Source of the DNA: an uncultured Bacillota bacterium
GTDB taxonomy: Bacteria > Bacillota > JAAYKD01
Assembly (NCBI GenBank): GCA_937897315.1
Contig: CALCNS010000305.1
Location: forward strand, 1-12,017
Length of the DNA: 12,017 nucleotides
Direction of reading: 5' to 3'
Below the pieces are notes generated by a model, which did not search any database, was not told the origin of the DNA, and was given only the letters and a program-made list of their open reading frames with translations. Each line of letters opens with the position of its first letter. Position 1 is the first letter of the stretch. Below, in pieces: positions 1-5,675 of the stretch. A program made the position numbers and the translations under genes.

Positions 1-830
1 ACAATGATGAACACACCGCCGATCAGAGTTCCTGTGGTTTGAACTTCTTTTAGTATGTAGTAGCTAAATATGGCTGTGAATACTGGTTCAAACGTTAAGA
101 TCATCGCTGCCTGTCCTGCCGACATTTCCTTTTGAGCAATGATCTGTATGGTATAAGCAAATGCTGTTCCAAAGAGACTTAAAAAAAGTATAATCCACCA
201 TACTTGAGGACGAATCTGATGAAAAGAGGGAATCTCTTCCAGCACAAAGGCAATTAAGAAGGAAAAAAGGGATACCGTGGCAAATTGTATGGTAGCGACA
301 CTAGCAGGATTGCTATTTGGATTCAAACGAGCCACCAAAATGACTTGTATAGCGAAACCAAAGGCACATAGCAAGACCAGAAAGTCGCCCCGATTAAAAT
401 GAATCTGTTCATCTAATAGTCCAGACATCAAGGTCAGACCAATTAGTGCTAATACTACTCCAATAATCAAGGAATAAGGGGGACGCTTTTTGCTGATCAT
501 GAACAGCAACAGAGGGACAAGAACTACCGAAAAGGCCGTAAAAAAGCCTGCTTTTGACGCTGTAGTTTCATTGACACCTAACGTCTGGGTCAAATATGCA
601 AAGAATATTGCGATACCCAACGGGAATGCACTGCGGAATGTCGGTTTCAGGTGAACATAGAGCTGTTTAGGGAATATAAAAATCATAATCACGGTCGTGA
701 TGGCATACCGAATCCCCAAATAGTACATAGGGGGAATTTGTTCAAGAACTATTTTCGATAAAGGAAAAGTGGATCCCCAAATAATTGTGACCATGAGTAA
801 CGCTGCTGTAGCAGCAAGATATGCAATCAT
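1..830 (-). CDS. EamA/DMT-family transporter (partial, C-terminus off the window)
   Basis: Reading the minus strand from the ATG at 830 gives an open frame of 276 codons running off the left edge. It is strongly hydrophobic. The start (residues 13-26, VTIIWGSTFPLSKI) is the classic opening of drug/metabolite-transporter proteins: a first helix with a WGS/T-F motif. The two-fold EamA repeat is visible: helices to about residue 140, then a second set from about 150 that includes an AGQAA-ILTFEPVF segment typical of the second repeat. Such proteins are inner-membrane permeases with about ten helices, usually exporting amino acids or other metabolites. The substrate cannot be read from sequence. 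An AAAGGAGT ribosome binding site lies just upstream (about 835-842). The gene diverges from the ytfI-like gene with only 44 bp between the two starts. The family call is firm; the function is open. Confidence 0.9.
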   Translation of the reverse strand, partial: MIAYLAATAALLMVTIIWGSTFPLSKIVLEQIPPMYYLGIRYAITTVIMIFIFPKQLYVHLKPTFRSAFPLGIAIFFAYLTQTLGVNETTASKAGFFTAFSVVLVPLLLFMISKKRPPYSLIIGVVLALIGLTLMSGLLDEQIHFNRGDFLVLLCAFGFAIQVILVARLNPNSNPASVATIQFATVSLFSFLIAFVLEEIPSFHQIRPQVWWIILFLSLFGTAFAYTIQIIAQKEMSAGQAAMILTFEPVFTAIFSYYILKEVQTTGTLIGGVFII

Positions 831-874
831 AAAGACTCCTTTGTAATAGATAGACACCGGAAGGGAGGGATGTT

Positions 875-1636
875 ATGTCTGGTATCCAAATACTTTTTCT
901 TGTTCTTCAATTTATATTTTATAGTATTCTCGCTATACTAGGCTTCATCCTGCTACTCATGTCACTGCCAATTCATTTGGAGTTCACCGCGATCTATATG
1001 GAACAAAATTTGGATTATCGATATCGTTTACATTATGCCTGGATCATTCCTTTAGATCGTTTCTTACATTCCAAAATGACAAGTGAAGAGAAACCGGTAG
1101 GAGATAGAGCCCCTTCACAGCAGAAAACTACCCCTTCGGCAATCGCGAAGAAACAAACTAAAAACGTAGTGAAACTCCATGATGAACCAGCGGTTCCCGC
1201 TGGTATACAGGAGCAACCGAATGTAGTCTCTGGTCAGCAAACCATGGATTATCAAACCATTCTCGGTTACGTTGACTGGGGCTTGTCTCAAAAAGACCAA
1301 TGGTGGAGGGCGGTTGTTCGCATCTTTCGTTTGCTTCACTTAGATGATCTATATGCCAAAGGGCAATTGGGACTCGATGATCCGGCTGACACCGCTTTTC
1401 TTTTTGCTAGTATATATGCTGTTTTACCTTCCGTGCCCTTCATTGCATGGAAAGTACAACCGGTTTATGAACAATCCGCGTTGACTTTTGAAGTGCGTTT
1501 GAGAAGCTGCTTGATTCTCTTAGAAATTTTACTGGTTCCTTTGTTTAACCGCGATATACGAAGGACTTTATGGTCTTTCTATCGAATGATTCGTCCCAAA
1601 ACTCCAAGAAAATCTGTTGAACTCATCATCCATTAA
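875..1636 (+). CDS. ytfI: DUF2953 membrane-anchored protein (YtfI-like)
   Basis: A 253-residue protein. One N-terminal membrane helix (about residues 7-30) is followed by a short beta-like segment, a low-complexity polar linker rich in K, Q, P and T (about 70-125), and a C-terminal domain ending in an amphipathic helical stretch with VPLFNRDIRRTLWSFYRM. This layout, and above all its position immediately before ytfJ/gerW, fits the DUF2953 proteins called YtfI in Bacillus. Their role is not well defined, but the constant pairing with ytfJ suggests a sporulation link. The ATG at 875 is preceded by a GGAAGGGAGGG ribosome binding site. The stop is 23 bp before gerW, so the two are probably co-transcribed. 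The family assignment rests on layout and context more than on a signature motif, hence moderate confidence in the symbol. Confidence 0.75.
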   Translation: MSGIQILFLVLQFIFYSILAILGFILLLMSLPIHLEFTAIYMEQNLDYRYRLHYAWIIPLDRFLHSKMTSEEKPVGDRAPSQQKTTPSAIAKKQTKNVVKLHDEPAVPAGIQEQPNVVSGQQTMDYQTILGYVDWGLSQKDQWWRAVVRIFRLLHLDDLYAKGQLGLDDPADTAFLFASIYAVLPSVPFIAWKVQPVYEQSALTFEVRLRSCLILLEILLVPLFNRDIRRTLWSFYRMIRPKTPRKSVELIIH

Positions 1637-1659
1637 ACCAAGAAGAGAGGAAGAAACGT

Positions 1660-2082
1660 ATGCAAAAAGAGTATTTATCCACCCTGATGGAAGATCTGAA
1701 AAAATTAGTCACTTCTGAGACTGTTGTGGGAGAACCCATTATCGTGAACTCTGTGACCATATTACCTGTTGTCAGTGTAACCTTTGGTTTTGGCTCGGGT
1801 GGAAACGAAGCGACTTCTGCCGAAACCGCGAAAGGTTTACCGGGTATTGGAGCAGGTGGTGGTGCAAAAATTGTTCCCATTGCTTTTCTGGTCATCAATG
1901 GCGATCAGGTCAGTTTGTTGCAAATTCAACACAATCGTGCTAATACCAGCTTAGATCGTTTTATCGATCTTATGCCTGGAATTATGGACAAAGTCTCCAA
2001 TCAGTTTATGAAGAAGAAAAACAACCTGACGGAATCGGTGCAAGAAGCAGCCGTACACGTGATTCAGGACGAACAAAAATAA
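1660..2082 (+). CDS. ytfJ: GerW/YtfJ family sporulation protein
   Basis: A 140-residue soluble protein of the usual size for the GerW (YtfJ) family. The conserved core is visible: a helical N-terminus (residues 5-20), VVGEPIIVNSVTILPVVSVTFGFGSGG (about 22-48, quoted here only as landmarks VGEP, TILPV, FGFGSGG), a glycine-rich GIGAGGGAK segment (63-70), and PIAFLVINGDQVSLLQI (73-89). In Bacillus subtilis the homologue is made in the forespore and is needed for normal germination through the L-alanine receptor pathway. That is family knowledge and was not tested here. An AGAGAGG ribosome binding site lies 9 bp before the ATG. It sits between the DUF2953 gene and plsY with gaps of 23 and 21 bp. 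This gene is the best evidence in the window that the host forms endospores. Confidence 0.93.
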   Translation: MQKEYLSTLMEDLKKLVTSETVVGEPIIVNSVTILPVVSVTFGFGSGGNEATSAETAKGLPGIGAGGGAKIVPIAFLVINGDQVSLLQIQHNRANTSLDRFIDLMPGIMDKVSNQFMKKKNNLTESVQEAAVHVIQDEQK

Positions 2083-2103
2083 AGGAAGAGGTTCAATCTC
2101 CTC

Positions 2104-2718
2104 ATGTATAACGTACAAGTATTATTTTACATCGCCATATTTGCTTATCTATGTGGTTCGTTTCCATCGGCATTTCTTGTTGGCAAAGCAATGGCTCAAA
2201 TTGATATTCGGCAGCATGGAAGTGGAAATGTAGGCAGTACCAACGCATTAAGAACGTTGGGTGTGAAAGGTGGATTGCTGTCACTACTTGGAGATATTGC
2301 TAAAACCATCGCGGCTTTAAACTTACCCTACTATCTACAAGCACCGCAATTGGCATTTTATATCGCAGGATTGGCAGTAGTCTGTGGGCATAATTGGTCC
2401 ATCTTCTTGCGTTTCAAAGGTGGAAAGGGTGTCGCAGTATCTGCATCCGTCATTACTTTGCTGTATCCATTGGTAGGTATTACGTCGCTCGTTCTGTTGG
2501 TACTCGCTGTCTGGCGCAGTAAATTTGTATCACTTGGATCCATACTCATGGCGCTATTTTGGCCTTTTACCTTATGGATGTCCAGAGAACCTCTTTCGGA
2601 TGTATTATTTGCACTTGTCTTGGCAACAGCCATCGTGTTGCAACACAGAGGCAATATACAAAGGCTCATGAACGGAACGGAACGAAAACTCTCGTTTAGC
2701 AAGAAAGAACAGGTGTAG
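2104..2718 (+). CDS. plsY: Glycerol-3-phosphate acyltransferase PlsY
   Basis: A 204-residue integral membrane protein, normal for PlsY. It transfers the acyl group from acyl-phosphate to glycerol-3-phosphate, giving lysophosphatidate, the first committed step of membrane phospholipid synthesis in PlsX/PlsY organisms. The three family motifs are all present: GSFPSAFLVGK (about residues 19-29), the glycine/asparagine loop GSGNVGSTNALRTLG (about 40-54), and GHNWSIFLRFKGGKGVAVS (about 95-113). Several hydrophobic helices separate them. The ATG at 2104 has an AAGGAAGAGG ribosome binding site about 12 bp upstream. It closes the ytfI-ytfJ-plsY run, and its last codons and stop form part of the transcription terminator. 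In B. subtilis plsY (yneS) lies elsewhere, so the pairing with gerW here is a lineage-specific arrangement. Confidence 0.96.
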   Translation: MYNVQVLFYIAIFAYLCGSFPSAFLVGKAMAQIDIRQHGSGNVGSTNALRTLGVKGGLLSLLGDIAKTIAALNLPYYLQAPQLAFYIAGLAVVCGHNWSIFLRFKGGKGVAVSASVITLLYPLVGITSLVLLVLAVWRSKFVSLGSILMALFWPFTLWMSREPLSDVLFALVLATAIVLQHRGNIQRLMNGTERKLSFSKKEQV

Positions 2719-2730
2719 AACCTGTTCTTT
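2704..2730. terminator. Intrinsic terminator after plsY, facing the traX end
   Basis: A perfect 11-bp stem (arms AAAGAACAGGT at 2704-2714 and its complement at 2720-2730) with a 5-nt loop that contains the plsY stop codon. It is followed on the plus strand by a broken U-run (CATTTTATG). The arms end in A/T runs on both strands, and the traX gene ends at 2735 from the other side, so it probably serves both convergent transcripts. Confidence 0.82.
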
Positions 2731-2734
2731 CATT

Positions 2735-3454
2735 TTATGTAGCTATGAAGTATAAAATCAATAAATGAACAGGGTAGAACCAGTAAAAAATATACCGCAG
2801 TGGAAGACCTCGCTGACCATTGTACCAATGAATTGGAATCAATGCTAAGACCGCTGTATACTGAGCACTAAGCCAACAAGCCAAAACCACTTTGCCTATA
2901 TTTTTATGACTTTGATGAATCAAGTAATGAATTACTATGAGACCTATTCCATACCAAGAGTAATCCGATTGAAGCAAGATTGCAAGCCCCATTCCCGCCA
3001 CAGGTGAAAGCCATTTGCCTGGTGAGTTTGCATAGACTTGCATGCCCCACATAACAGCCATGCCTATCGCTAATGTAAAATAGACATTCTGATACGAGAA
3101 ATCAAAAAAGACTCGACTCCTTGCTAAATCAAAAGGAATTTCCGACAGAAAAGCAAAAGCACTCAGCCTAAGAAGGTAATTTTTCTTATTTCTGGTATGC
3201 AAGAATCCTTCTACCAAAAGAAATGTAAAAATAGGAAATGCCAATCGTCCAATCAGACGTAATACCATATTGATTCTATGGAGTTCTGAAACACTAAAAC
3301 CCCAGAGAATGGGTCCTTGCTTCCATGAAGGAGTCGTTCTTAGAACGGGTTCGATAAGAATGGCACCAACATGATCGATAAACATGGTAATAATGGCGAT
3401 TAGTTTGAGAGAGCTACCTGATAATTCTATTTTTCTTCTTATGTTGTCTTCCAT
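2735..3454 (-). CDS. TraX family integral membrane protein
   Basis: A 239-residue multi-helix membrane protein. The N-terminal part (LKLIAIITMFIDHVGAIL, about residues 16-33) and the block RLIGRLAFPIFTFLLVEGF (about 66-84), followed by a Leu/Ser-rich EIPFDLA segment, are hallmarks of the TraX family. F-plasmid TraX N-acetylates pilin, but chromosomal Firmicute members are not conjugation genes and have no established function; acyl transfer is only a family inference. I place the start at the ATG at 3454 because an AGGAGGG ribosome binding site lies exactly 6 bp upstream. The TTG two codons earlier touches the Shine-Dalgarno sequence and is not credible. The gene starts 20 bp after the hairpin behind tRNA-Trp, leaving no room for a promoter in between. 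Confidence in the family is high. Confidence 0.9.
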   Translation of the reverse strand: MEDNIRRKIELSGSSLKLIAIITMFIDHVGAILIEPVLRTTPSWKQGPILWGFSVSELHRINMVLRLIGRLAFPIFTFLLVEGFLHTRNKKNYLLRLSAFAFLSEIPFDLARSRVFFDFSYQNVYFTLAIGMAVMWGMQVYANSPGKWLSPVAGMGLAILLQSDYSWYGIGLIVIHYLIHQSHKNIGKVVLACWLSAQYTAVLALIPIHWYNGQRGLPLRYIFYWFYPVHLLILYFIAT

Positions 3455-3460
3455 TACCAA

Positions 3461-3467
3461 CCCTCCT
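3461..3467 (-). promoter_or_regulatory. Strong ribosome binding site that fixes the traX start
   Basis: AGGAGGG on the minus strand, separated by six bases (TTGGTA) from the ATG at 3454. It would abut a TTG start at 3460 directly, so it selects the ATG. Confidence 0.88.
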
Positions 3468-3473
3468 GTTATG

Positions 3474-3507
3474 AAAAAACGACGACCGTGGTTGGTCGTC
3501 GTTTTTT
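3474..3507. terminator. Hairpin terminator behind tRNA-Trp
   Basis: A perfect 14-bp inverted repeat: AAAAAACGACGACC at 3474-3487, a 6-nt loop, and its complement at 3494-3507. On the minus strand the GC-rich part is followed by six T residues, the standard intrinsic terminator form. It begins six bases after the tRNA CCA end and lies between the tRNA and traX. The A/T arms make it symmetrical, so it could act in either direction. Confidence 0.9.
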
Positions 3508-3512
3508 GTTTT

Positions 3513-3588
3513 TGGCAGGGGAGGAGGGACTCGAACCCGCAACCAACGGTTTTGGAGACCGCTACTCTACCAATTGAGCTACTCCCCT
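3513..3588 (-). tRNA. trnW: tRNA-Trp (anticodon CCA), CCA end encoded
   Basis: A complete 76-nt cloverleaf on the minus strand. The acceptor stem AGGGGAG/CTCCCCT is perfect (7 bp), followed by discriminator G73 and an encoded CCA (3513-3515). The anticodon loop CTCCAAA has CCA at 3553-3555, which reads UGG (tryptophan). The D-loop contains GG (18-19) and the T-loop is TTCGAGT. The D-stem closes with a G10-U25 wobble and the anticodon stem with a G27-U43 wobble. The T-stem (GCGGG/CCCTC) has an apparent C50-U64 mismatch at its second pair. The rest is canonical, and a strong promoter and a terminator flank the gene, so I call it functional. It appears to be a single-tRNA transcription unit. Confidence 0.96.
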
Positions 3589-3600
3589 AAGTTTCAATTG

Positions 3601-3617
3601 TGGCACCTCATGTGCCA
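3601..3617 (-). other. Inverted repeat at the predicted 5' end of the tRNA-Trp transcript
   Basis: TGGCAC (3601-3606), 5-nt spacer, GTGCCA (3612-3617). It lies just downstream of the predicted transcription start (about 3620) and 13 bp before the tRNA. It could be a 5' leader hairpin that RNase P processing removes, or an operator overlapping the start site. The function is not known. Confidence 0.55.
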
Positions 3618-3626
3618 ACGGAAGTT

Positions 3627-3655
3627 ATTATACACGTTTTGCAGAATCACGTCAA
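3627..3655 (-). promoter_or_regulatory. Sigma-A-type promoter of tRNA-Trp
   Basis: On the minus strand, TTGACG (-35, 3650-3655), a 17-bp spacer, and a perfect TATAAT (-10, 3627-3632). The predicted start is near 3620, about 32 nt before the mature tRNA. It is one of the best promoter matches in the window. Confidence 0.9.
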
Positions 3656-3773
3656 CCCTTCGATGTTTCGTTTTTTGTAGTTTGTAGATTCATAGCGCAC
3701 TTGTTATACCAGCCAAACGCAGAAGCTTGAAAGAGTTTAACATATCAGTACTTTTGCTTATTCTCATCCTTCT

Positions 3774-3803
3774 AACTTCTCAAAATACATATTTTGAGAA
3801 GTT
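3774..3803. repeat. Perfect 13-bp inverted repeat between perR and tRNA-Trp
   Basis: AACTTCTCAAAAT (3774-3786), loop ACAT, and the exact complement (3791-3803). Neither strand shows a U-run directly after the stem, so it does not look like a standard terminator. A separate terminator for the perR-like gene lies just before it. It might be a back-up terminator, an RNA 3' stabilising stem or a protein site. Apart from this repeat, the stretch between the tRNA promoter and the perR terminator (about 3656-3810) shows nothing I can support. Confidence 0.7.
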
Positions 3804-3812
3804 GCGTTTCGT

Positions 3813-3849
3813 GAAAAAAGAAGGAGAAACGTGTTCTAGACGTTCTCCT
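3813..3849 (-). terminator. Intrinsic terminator of the perR-like gene
   Basis: On the minus strand AGGAGAACG (3849-3841), a 9-nt loop, and CG-T-TTCTCCT (3831-3822) with one bulged base, followed by TTC and six T residues (3814-3819). The stop codon (3836-3838) lies in the hairpin loop, and the final codons form the first arm. Confidence 0.82.
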
Positions 3850-4261
3850 CTCCCGCACTTCGTATAGATGATGAAGCGGTGGTAACTTGATTTAAACAGG
3901 TCTCACAAGTACCTTTAAAGAAAAGCAAACTTTCGGAGACTTCAAATTTTGTGGCTTTCGCAACCAATTGTTTGATATCCGGTAAGATCCCTCCCGGTAT
4001 GTCTAGGATTCCACCACACTGTTCACATTGCATATGAAAATGTGGATGATTGTTTCCATCATAATATCCAGCTGCATCCGGTACGTTTAATTTAACGATC
4101 TCACCTATTTCAACAAGCTGATTTAGATTGCGATATACTGTGGCAATACTGATATTGGGGTCGGTATCTTTGACCATCCGATAAATCTGATCAGCAGATA
4201 AATGTTGATGACTTTTTTGTAAAACATCTTTTACTAAATGTCTTTGTCTGGAATAACGCAC
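3836..4261 (-). CDS. perR: Fur-family metalloregulator, PerR-like
   Basis: A 141-residue DNA-binding repressor of the Fur family. The N-terminal half is the winged helix (recognition segment SIATVYRNLNQLVEIGEI, about 38-55). The C-terminal half carries two CxxC pairs (C79/C82 and C119/C122) that bind structural zinc. Aligned with B. subtilis PerR with a constant offset of 17, the regulatory metal ligands H37, D85, H91, H93 and D104 become H20, D68, H74, H76 and D87, all present. Asp at the last position is the PerR-type choice. PerR senses peroxide through iron-driven histidine oxidation and represses catalase and peroxidase genes; that role is inferred here. The start is GTG, since an in-frame TGA lies nine bases upstream and AGAAGG precedes it at 4271-4276. 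It has its own promoter and terminator downstream of mutY. Fur or Zur function is less likely but not excluded. Confidence 0.86.
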   Translation of the reverse strand: MRYSRQRHLVKDVLQKSHQHLSADQIYRMVKDTDPNISIATVYRNLNQLVEIGEIVKLNVPDAAGYYDGNNHPHFHMQCEQCGGILDIPGGILPDIKQLVAKATKFEVSESLLFFKGTCETCLNQVTTASSSIRSAGEENV

Positions 4262-4305
4262 GAATGCTCACCTTCTTTGTAACTAATAGTCATTCACGAT
4301 AAGTG

Positions 4306-4334
4306 AGTCTATCATAATTTGAAAAAAATGTCAA
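4306..4334 (-). promoter_or_regulatory. Predicted sigma-A promoter of the perR-like gene
   Basis: On the minus strand, a perfect TTGACA (-35, 4329-4334), a 17-bp spacer starting with a T-run, and TAGACT (-10, 4306-4311; four of six matches). It lies 45 bp before the GTG start. No clear TTATAAT-type PerR box was found around it. Confidence 0.65.
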
Positions 4335-4382
4335 CTAACAATAGAAAATTGTGTTTATGTACGTTTATTATGCTATTATTCA

Positions 4383-5462
4383 TTACGTTTTTTGTATTTT
4401 TATTTCGCCTTTCGTTCTATACCAGTGCAAAATGTCTGCGAATGCTGTTGGTATTGAATACTTTTCGGTTAGGTCTTCAAAACTTGCCCAAACTCCCTTT
4501 AGCTCAAGCGGTACCTCACGTAAATAAATGACCCGTACCTTCATTCTCCATTCTAAATGGCTGAAGACATGTAGAAAAATCGGTTCTGCGAGCACCTCTT
4601 TTTCTACAATATCGTGTGATAGAAGCAAATCCTCTTCTACATGGATTTCTTTCGATGAATGAGATACAGATGGAAGTTCCCAAAGACCTGCTAAAAGCCC
4701 TTTTTTCGACCGTTTCTTCAGGAAGATTTTGTCCTTCACGCAGTAAATGAAAACGGTTCTCTCCTCTACCTTCCGCACTTTTCTTTCTTTCTTAGGAGGG
4801 ATTACTCTCCAAGAATCACTAAAAGCGATACCACAAGAAGCAGATAATGGACATATATCGCATTTGGGTGCTCCATTTGGCAAACATATGGTTGCTCCAA
4901 GATCCATCATAGCTTGATTATAATCGCCTGGTCTTTGGGGATCCATCCATTCTTTTGCTATATCCAGTAGCAATTTCTGTACTTTCTTCTCTTTGGGATT
5001 TTCTTTTATTTCTAACATTCTGCTCATGACACGTAGGACATTCCCGTCAAAAACGGGAGTCGTTCGCTGAAATGCAATGGAACAAATCGCTGCAGCCGTA
5101 TAAGCTCCCACTCCAGGTAGTTCCAGCCACTGCTGAATGTCTTTTGGGTAGTCCACTCCATACGTTTGTATCACTTGCTTGGCTGCTTGATGAAAATGAC
5201 GGACCCGACTATAATACCCTAACCCTTGCCACTTTTTTAGCACCTGTTCTTCATCCGCTTCCGCAAAACTTTCTAGAGTTGGACACGCTTCCAGCCACTT
5301 TCTATAGTAATCCATCACCGTATCTACCCGTGTTTGTTGTAACATAATCTCGGATAACCAGATATGATAGGGATCTTGACTACCGCGCCAGGGTAAAATT
5401 CTGGCATGTTGATCATACCAAGCTAATAAAACTTTACCAATACTCGCCTGCTTTTCGCTCAT
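4383..5462 (-). CDS. mutY: A/G-specific adenine DNA glycosylase MutY
   Basis: MutY removes adenine mispaired with 8-oxoguanine, the second line of the GO repair pathway. From the chosen ATG at 5462 the protein has 359 residues, close to the family norm. The catalytic Glu is E38 (WLSEIMLQQT), the helix-hairpin-helix is LPGVGAYTAA (115-124), and the catalytic Asp is D139 (PVFDGNV). The 4Fe-4S ligands are C193, C201, C204 and C210, spaced C-X7-C-X2-C-X5-C, one residue longer in the first gap than in E. coli. A C-terminal NUDIX-like 8-oxoG recognition domain follows from about 225. The frame stays open upstream to 5675, but that stretch has no MutY character and overlaps a better small ORF. The ATG overlaps that ORF's stop as ATGA, and its own ribosome binding site is weak, suggesting translational coupling. 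Confidence 0.95.
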   Translation of the reverse strand: MSEKQASIGKVLLAWYDQHARILPWRGSQDPYHIWLSEIMLQQTRVDTVMDYYRKWLEACPTLESFAEADEEQVLKKWQGLGYYSRVRHFHQAAKQVIQTYGVDYPKDIQQWLELPGVGAYTAAAICSIAFQRTTPVFDGNVLRVMSRMLEIKENPKEKKVQKLLLDIAKEWMDPQRPGDYNQAMMDLGATICLPNGAPKCDICPLSASCGIAFSDSWRVIPPKKERKVRKVEERTVFIYCVKDKIFLKKRSKKGLLAGLWELPSVSHSSKEIHVEEDLLLSHDIVEKEVLAEPIFLHVFSHLEWRMKVRVIYLREVPLELKGVWASFEDLTEKYSIPTAFADILHWYRTKGEIKIQKT

Positions 5463-5623
5463 TTTGGTCGCTTTCTTTTTTTCCACCACTGAATTATAGT
5501 AACAATGGCATAGGCAGGCATTGCGAAGGCGATGATGCTTGCAGTCACGATGAATAGGTACAAACCTGGATGTTCCGTTTTTAATTGATGAAAAGAAGAC
5601 ATCGCTATGATGTATGGTATCAT
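5459..5623 (-). CDS. Small predicted membrane protein (54 aa) coupled to mutY
   Basis: A 54-residue ORF on the minus strand, unrecognised by me. It has a clear AAGGGAAG ribosome binding site (5630-5637) six bases before its ATG, and its TGA overlaps the mutY start as ATGA. The protein has a short polar N-terminus, one hydrophobic segment of about 25 residues (about 21-45, starting LYLFIVTASIIAF), a tryptophan pair at the interface, and a strongly basic tail (KKRKRPK). That fits a single-pass membrane protein with the basic end inside the cell. A second in-frame ATG at 5602 would give 47 residues. It sits 29 bp after the rsuA-side hairpin. Ribosome binding site, composition and stop/start overlap argue that it is real; no homologue could be checked. 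Confidence 0.68.
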   Translation of the reverse strand: MIPYIIAMSSFHQLKTEHPGLYLFIVTASIIAFAMPAYAIVTIIQWWKKRKRPK

Positions 5624-5629
5624 TACATT

Positions 5630-5637
5630 CTTCCCTT
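5630..5637 (-). promoter_or_regulatory. Ribosome binding site of the small ORF before mutY
   Basis: AAGGGAAG, six bases before the ATG at 5623. It is better than the site in front of mutY itself, which is only an A-rich AGAAAG. Confidence 0.6.
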
Positions 5638-5651
5638 TCGTCGATAGGAAA

Positions 5652-5673
5652 GGAACCCTCTAGCGAGGGTTCC
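5652..5673 (-). terminator. Hairpin terminator after rsuA
   Basis: A perfect 9-bp stem, GGAACCCTC (5652-5660), loop TAGC, and its complement (5665-5673), placed three bases after the rsuA stop. The tail on the minus strand is only TTTCCT, so termination may be partial, which would let transcription continue into the small ORF and mutY. Confidence 0.75.
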
Positions 5674-5675
5674 AA

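Noticed and set aside
831..874. Forespore (sigma-G/F) promoter before the ytfI-like gene, including CATAAAG near 828-834
   Set aside because: No matching -35 element at the right distance, and no good sigma-A pair either.
3455..3460. TTG start of traX at 3460
   Set aside because: The Shine-Dalgarno sequence abuts it with no spacing; the ATG at 3454 has the ideal six-base gap.
3690..3767. A 25-residue ORF on the minus strand between perR and tRNA-Trp
   Set aside because: The AGAAGG before it directly touches the ATG, there is no promoter after the perR terminator, and the product has no recognisable character.
4281..4320. PerR or Fur box at the perR-like promoter
   Set aside because: The partial dyad around CATTCAC/GTGAGT does not match TTATAAT-N-ATTATAA or GATAATGATTATC.
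5493..5498. Perfect TATAAT on the minus strand before mutY as a mutY promoter
   Set aside because: No acceptable -35 lies 16-18 bp upstream and no extended -10 TG is present; it falls inside the small ORF.
5463..5675. A 71-residue N-terminal extension of MutY in the open frame from 5675
   Set aside because: It has no MutY homology that I can recognise, no ribosome binding site at its ATG, would start inside the rsuA terminator, and overlaps a better small ORF. MutY proteins normally begin close to the WRG segment.
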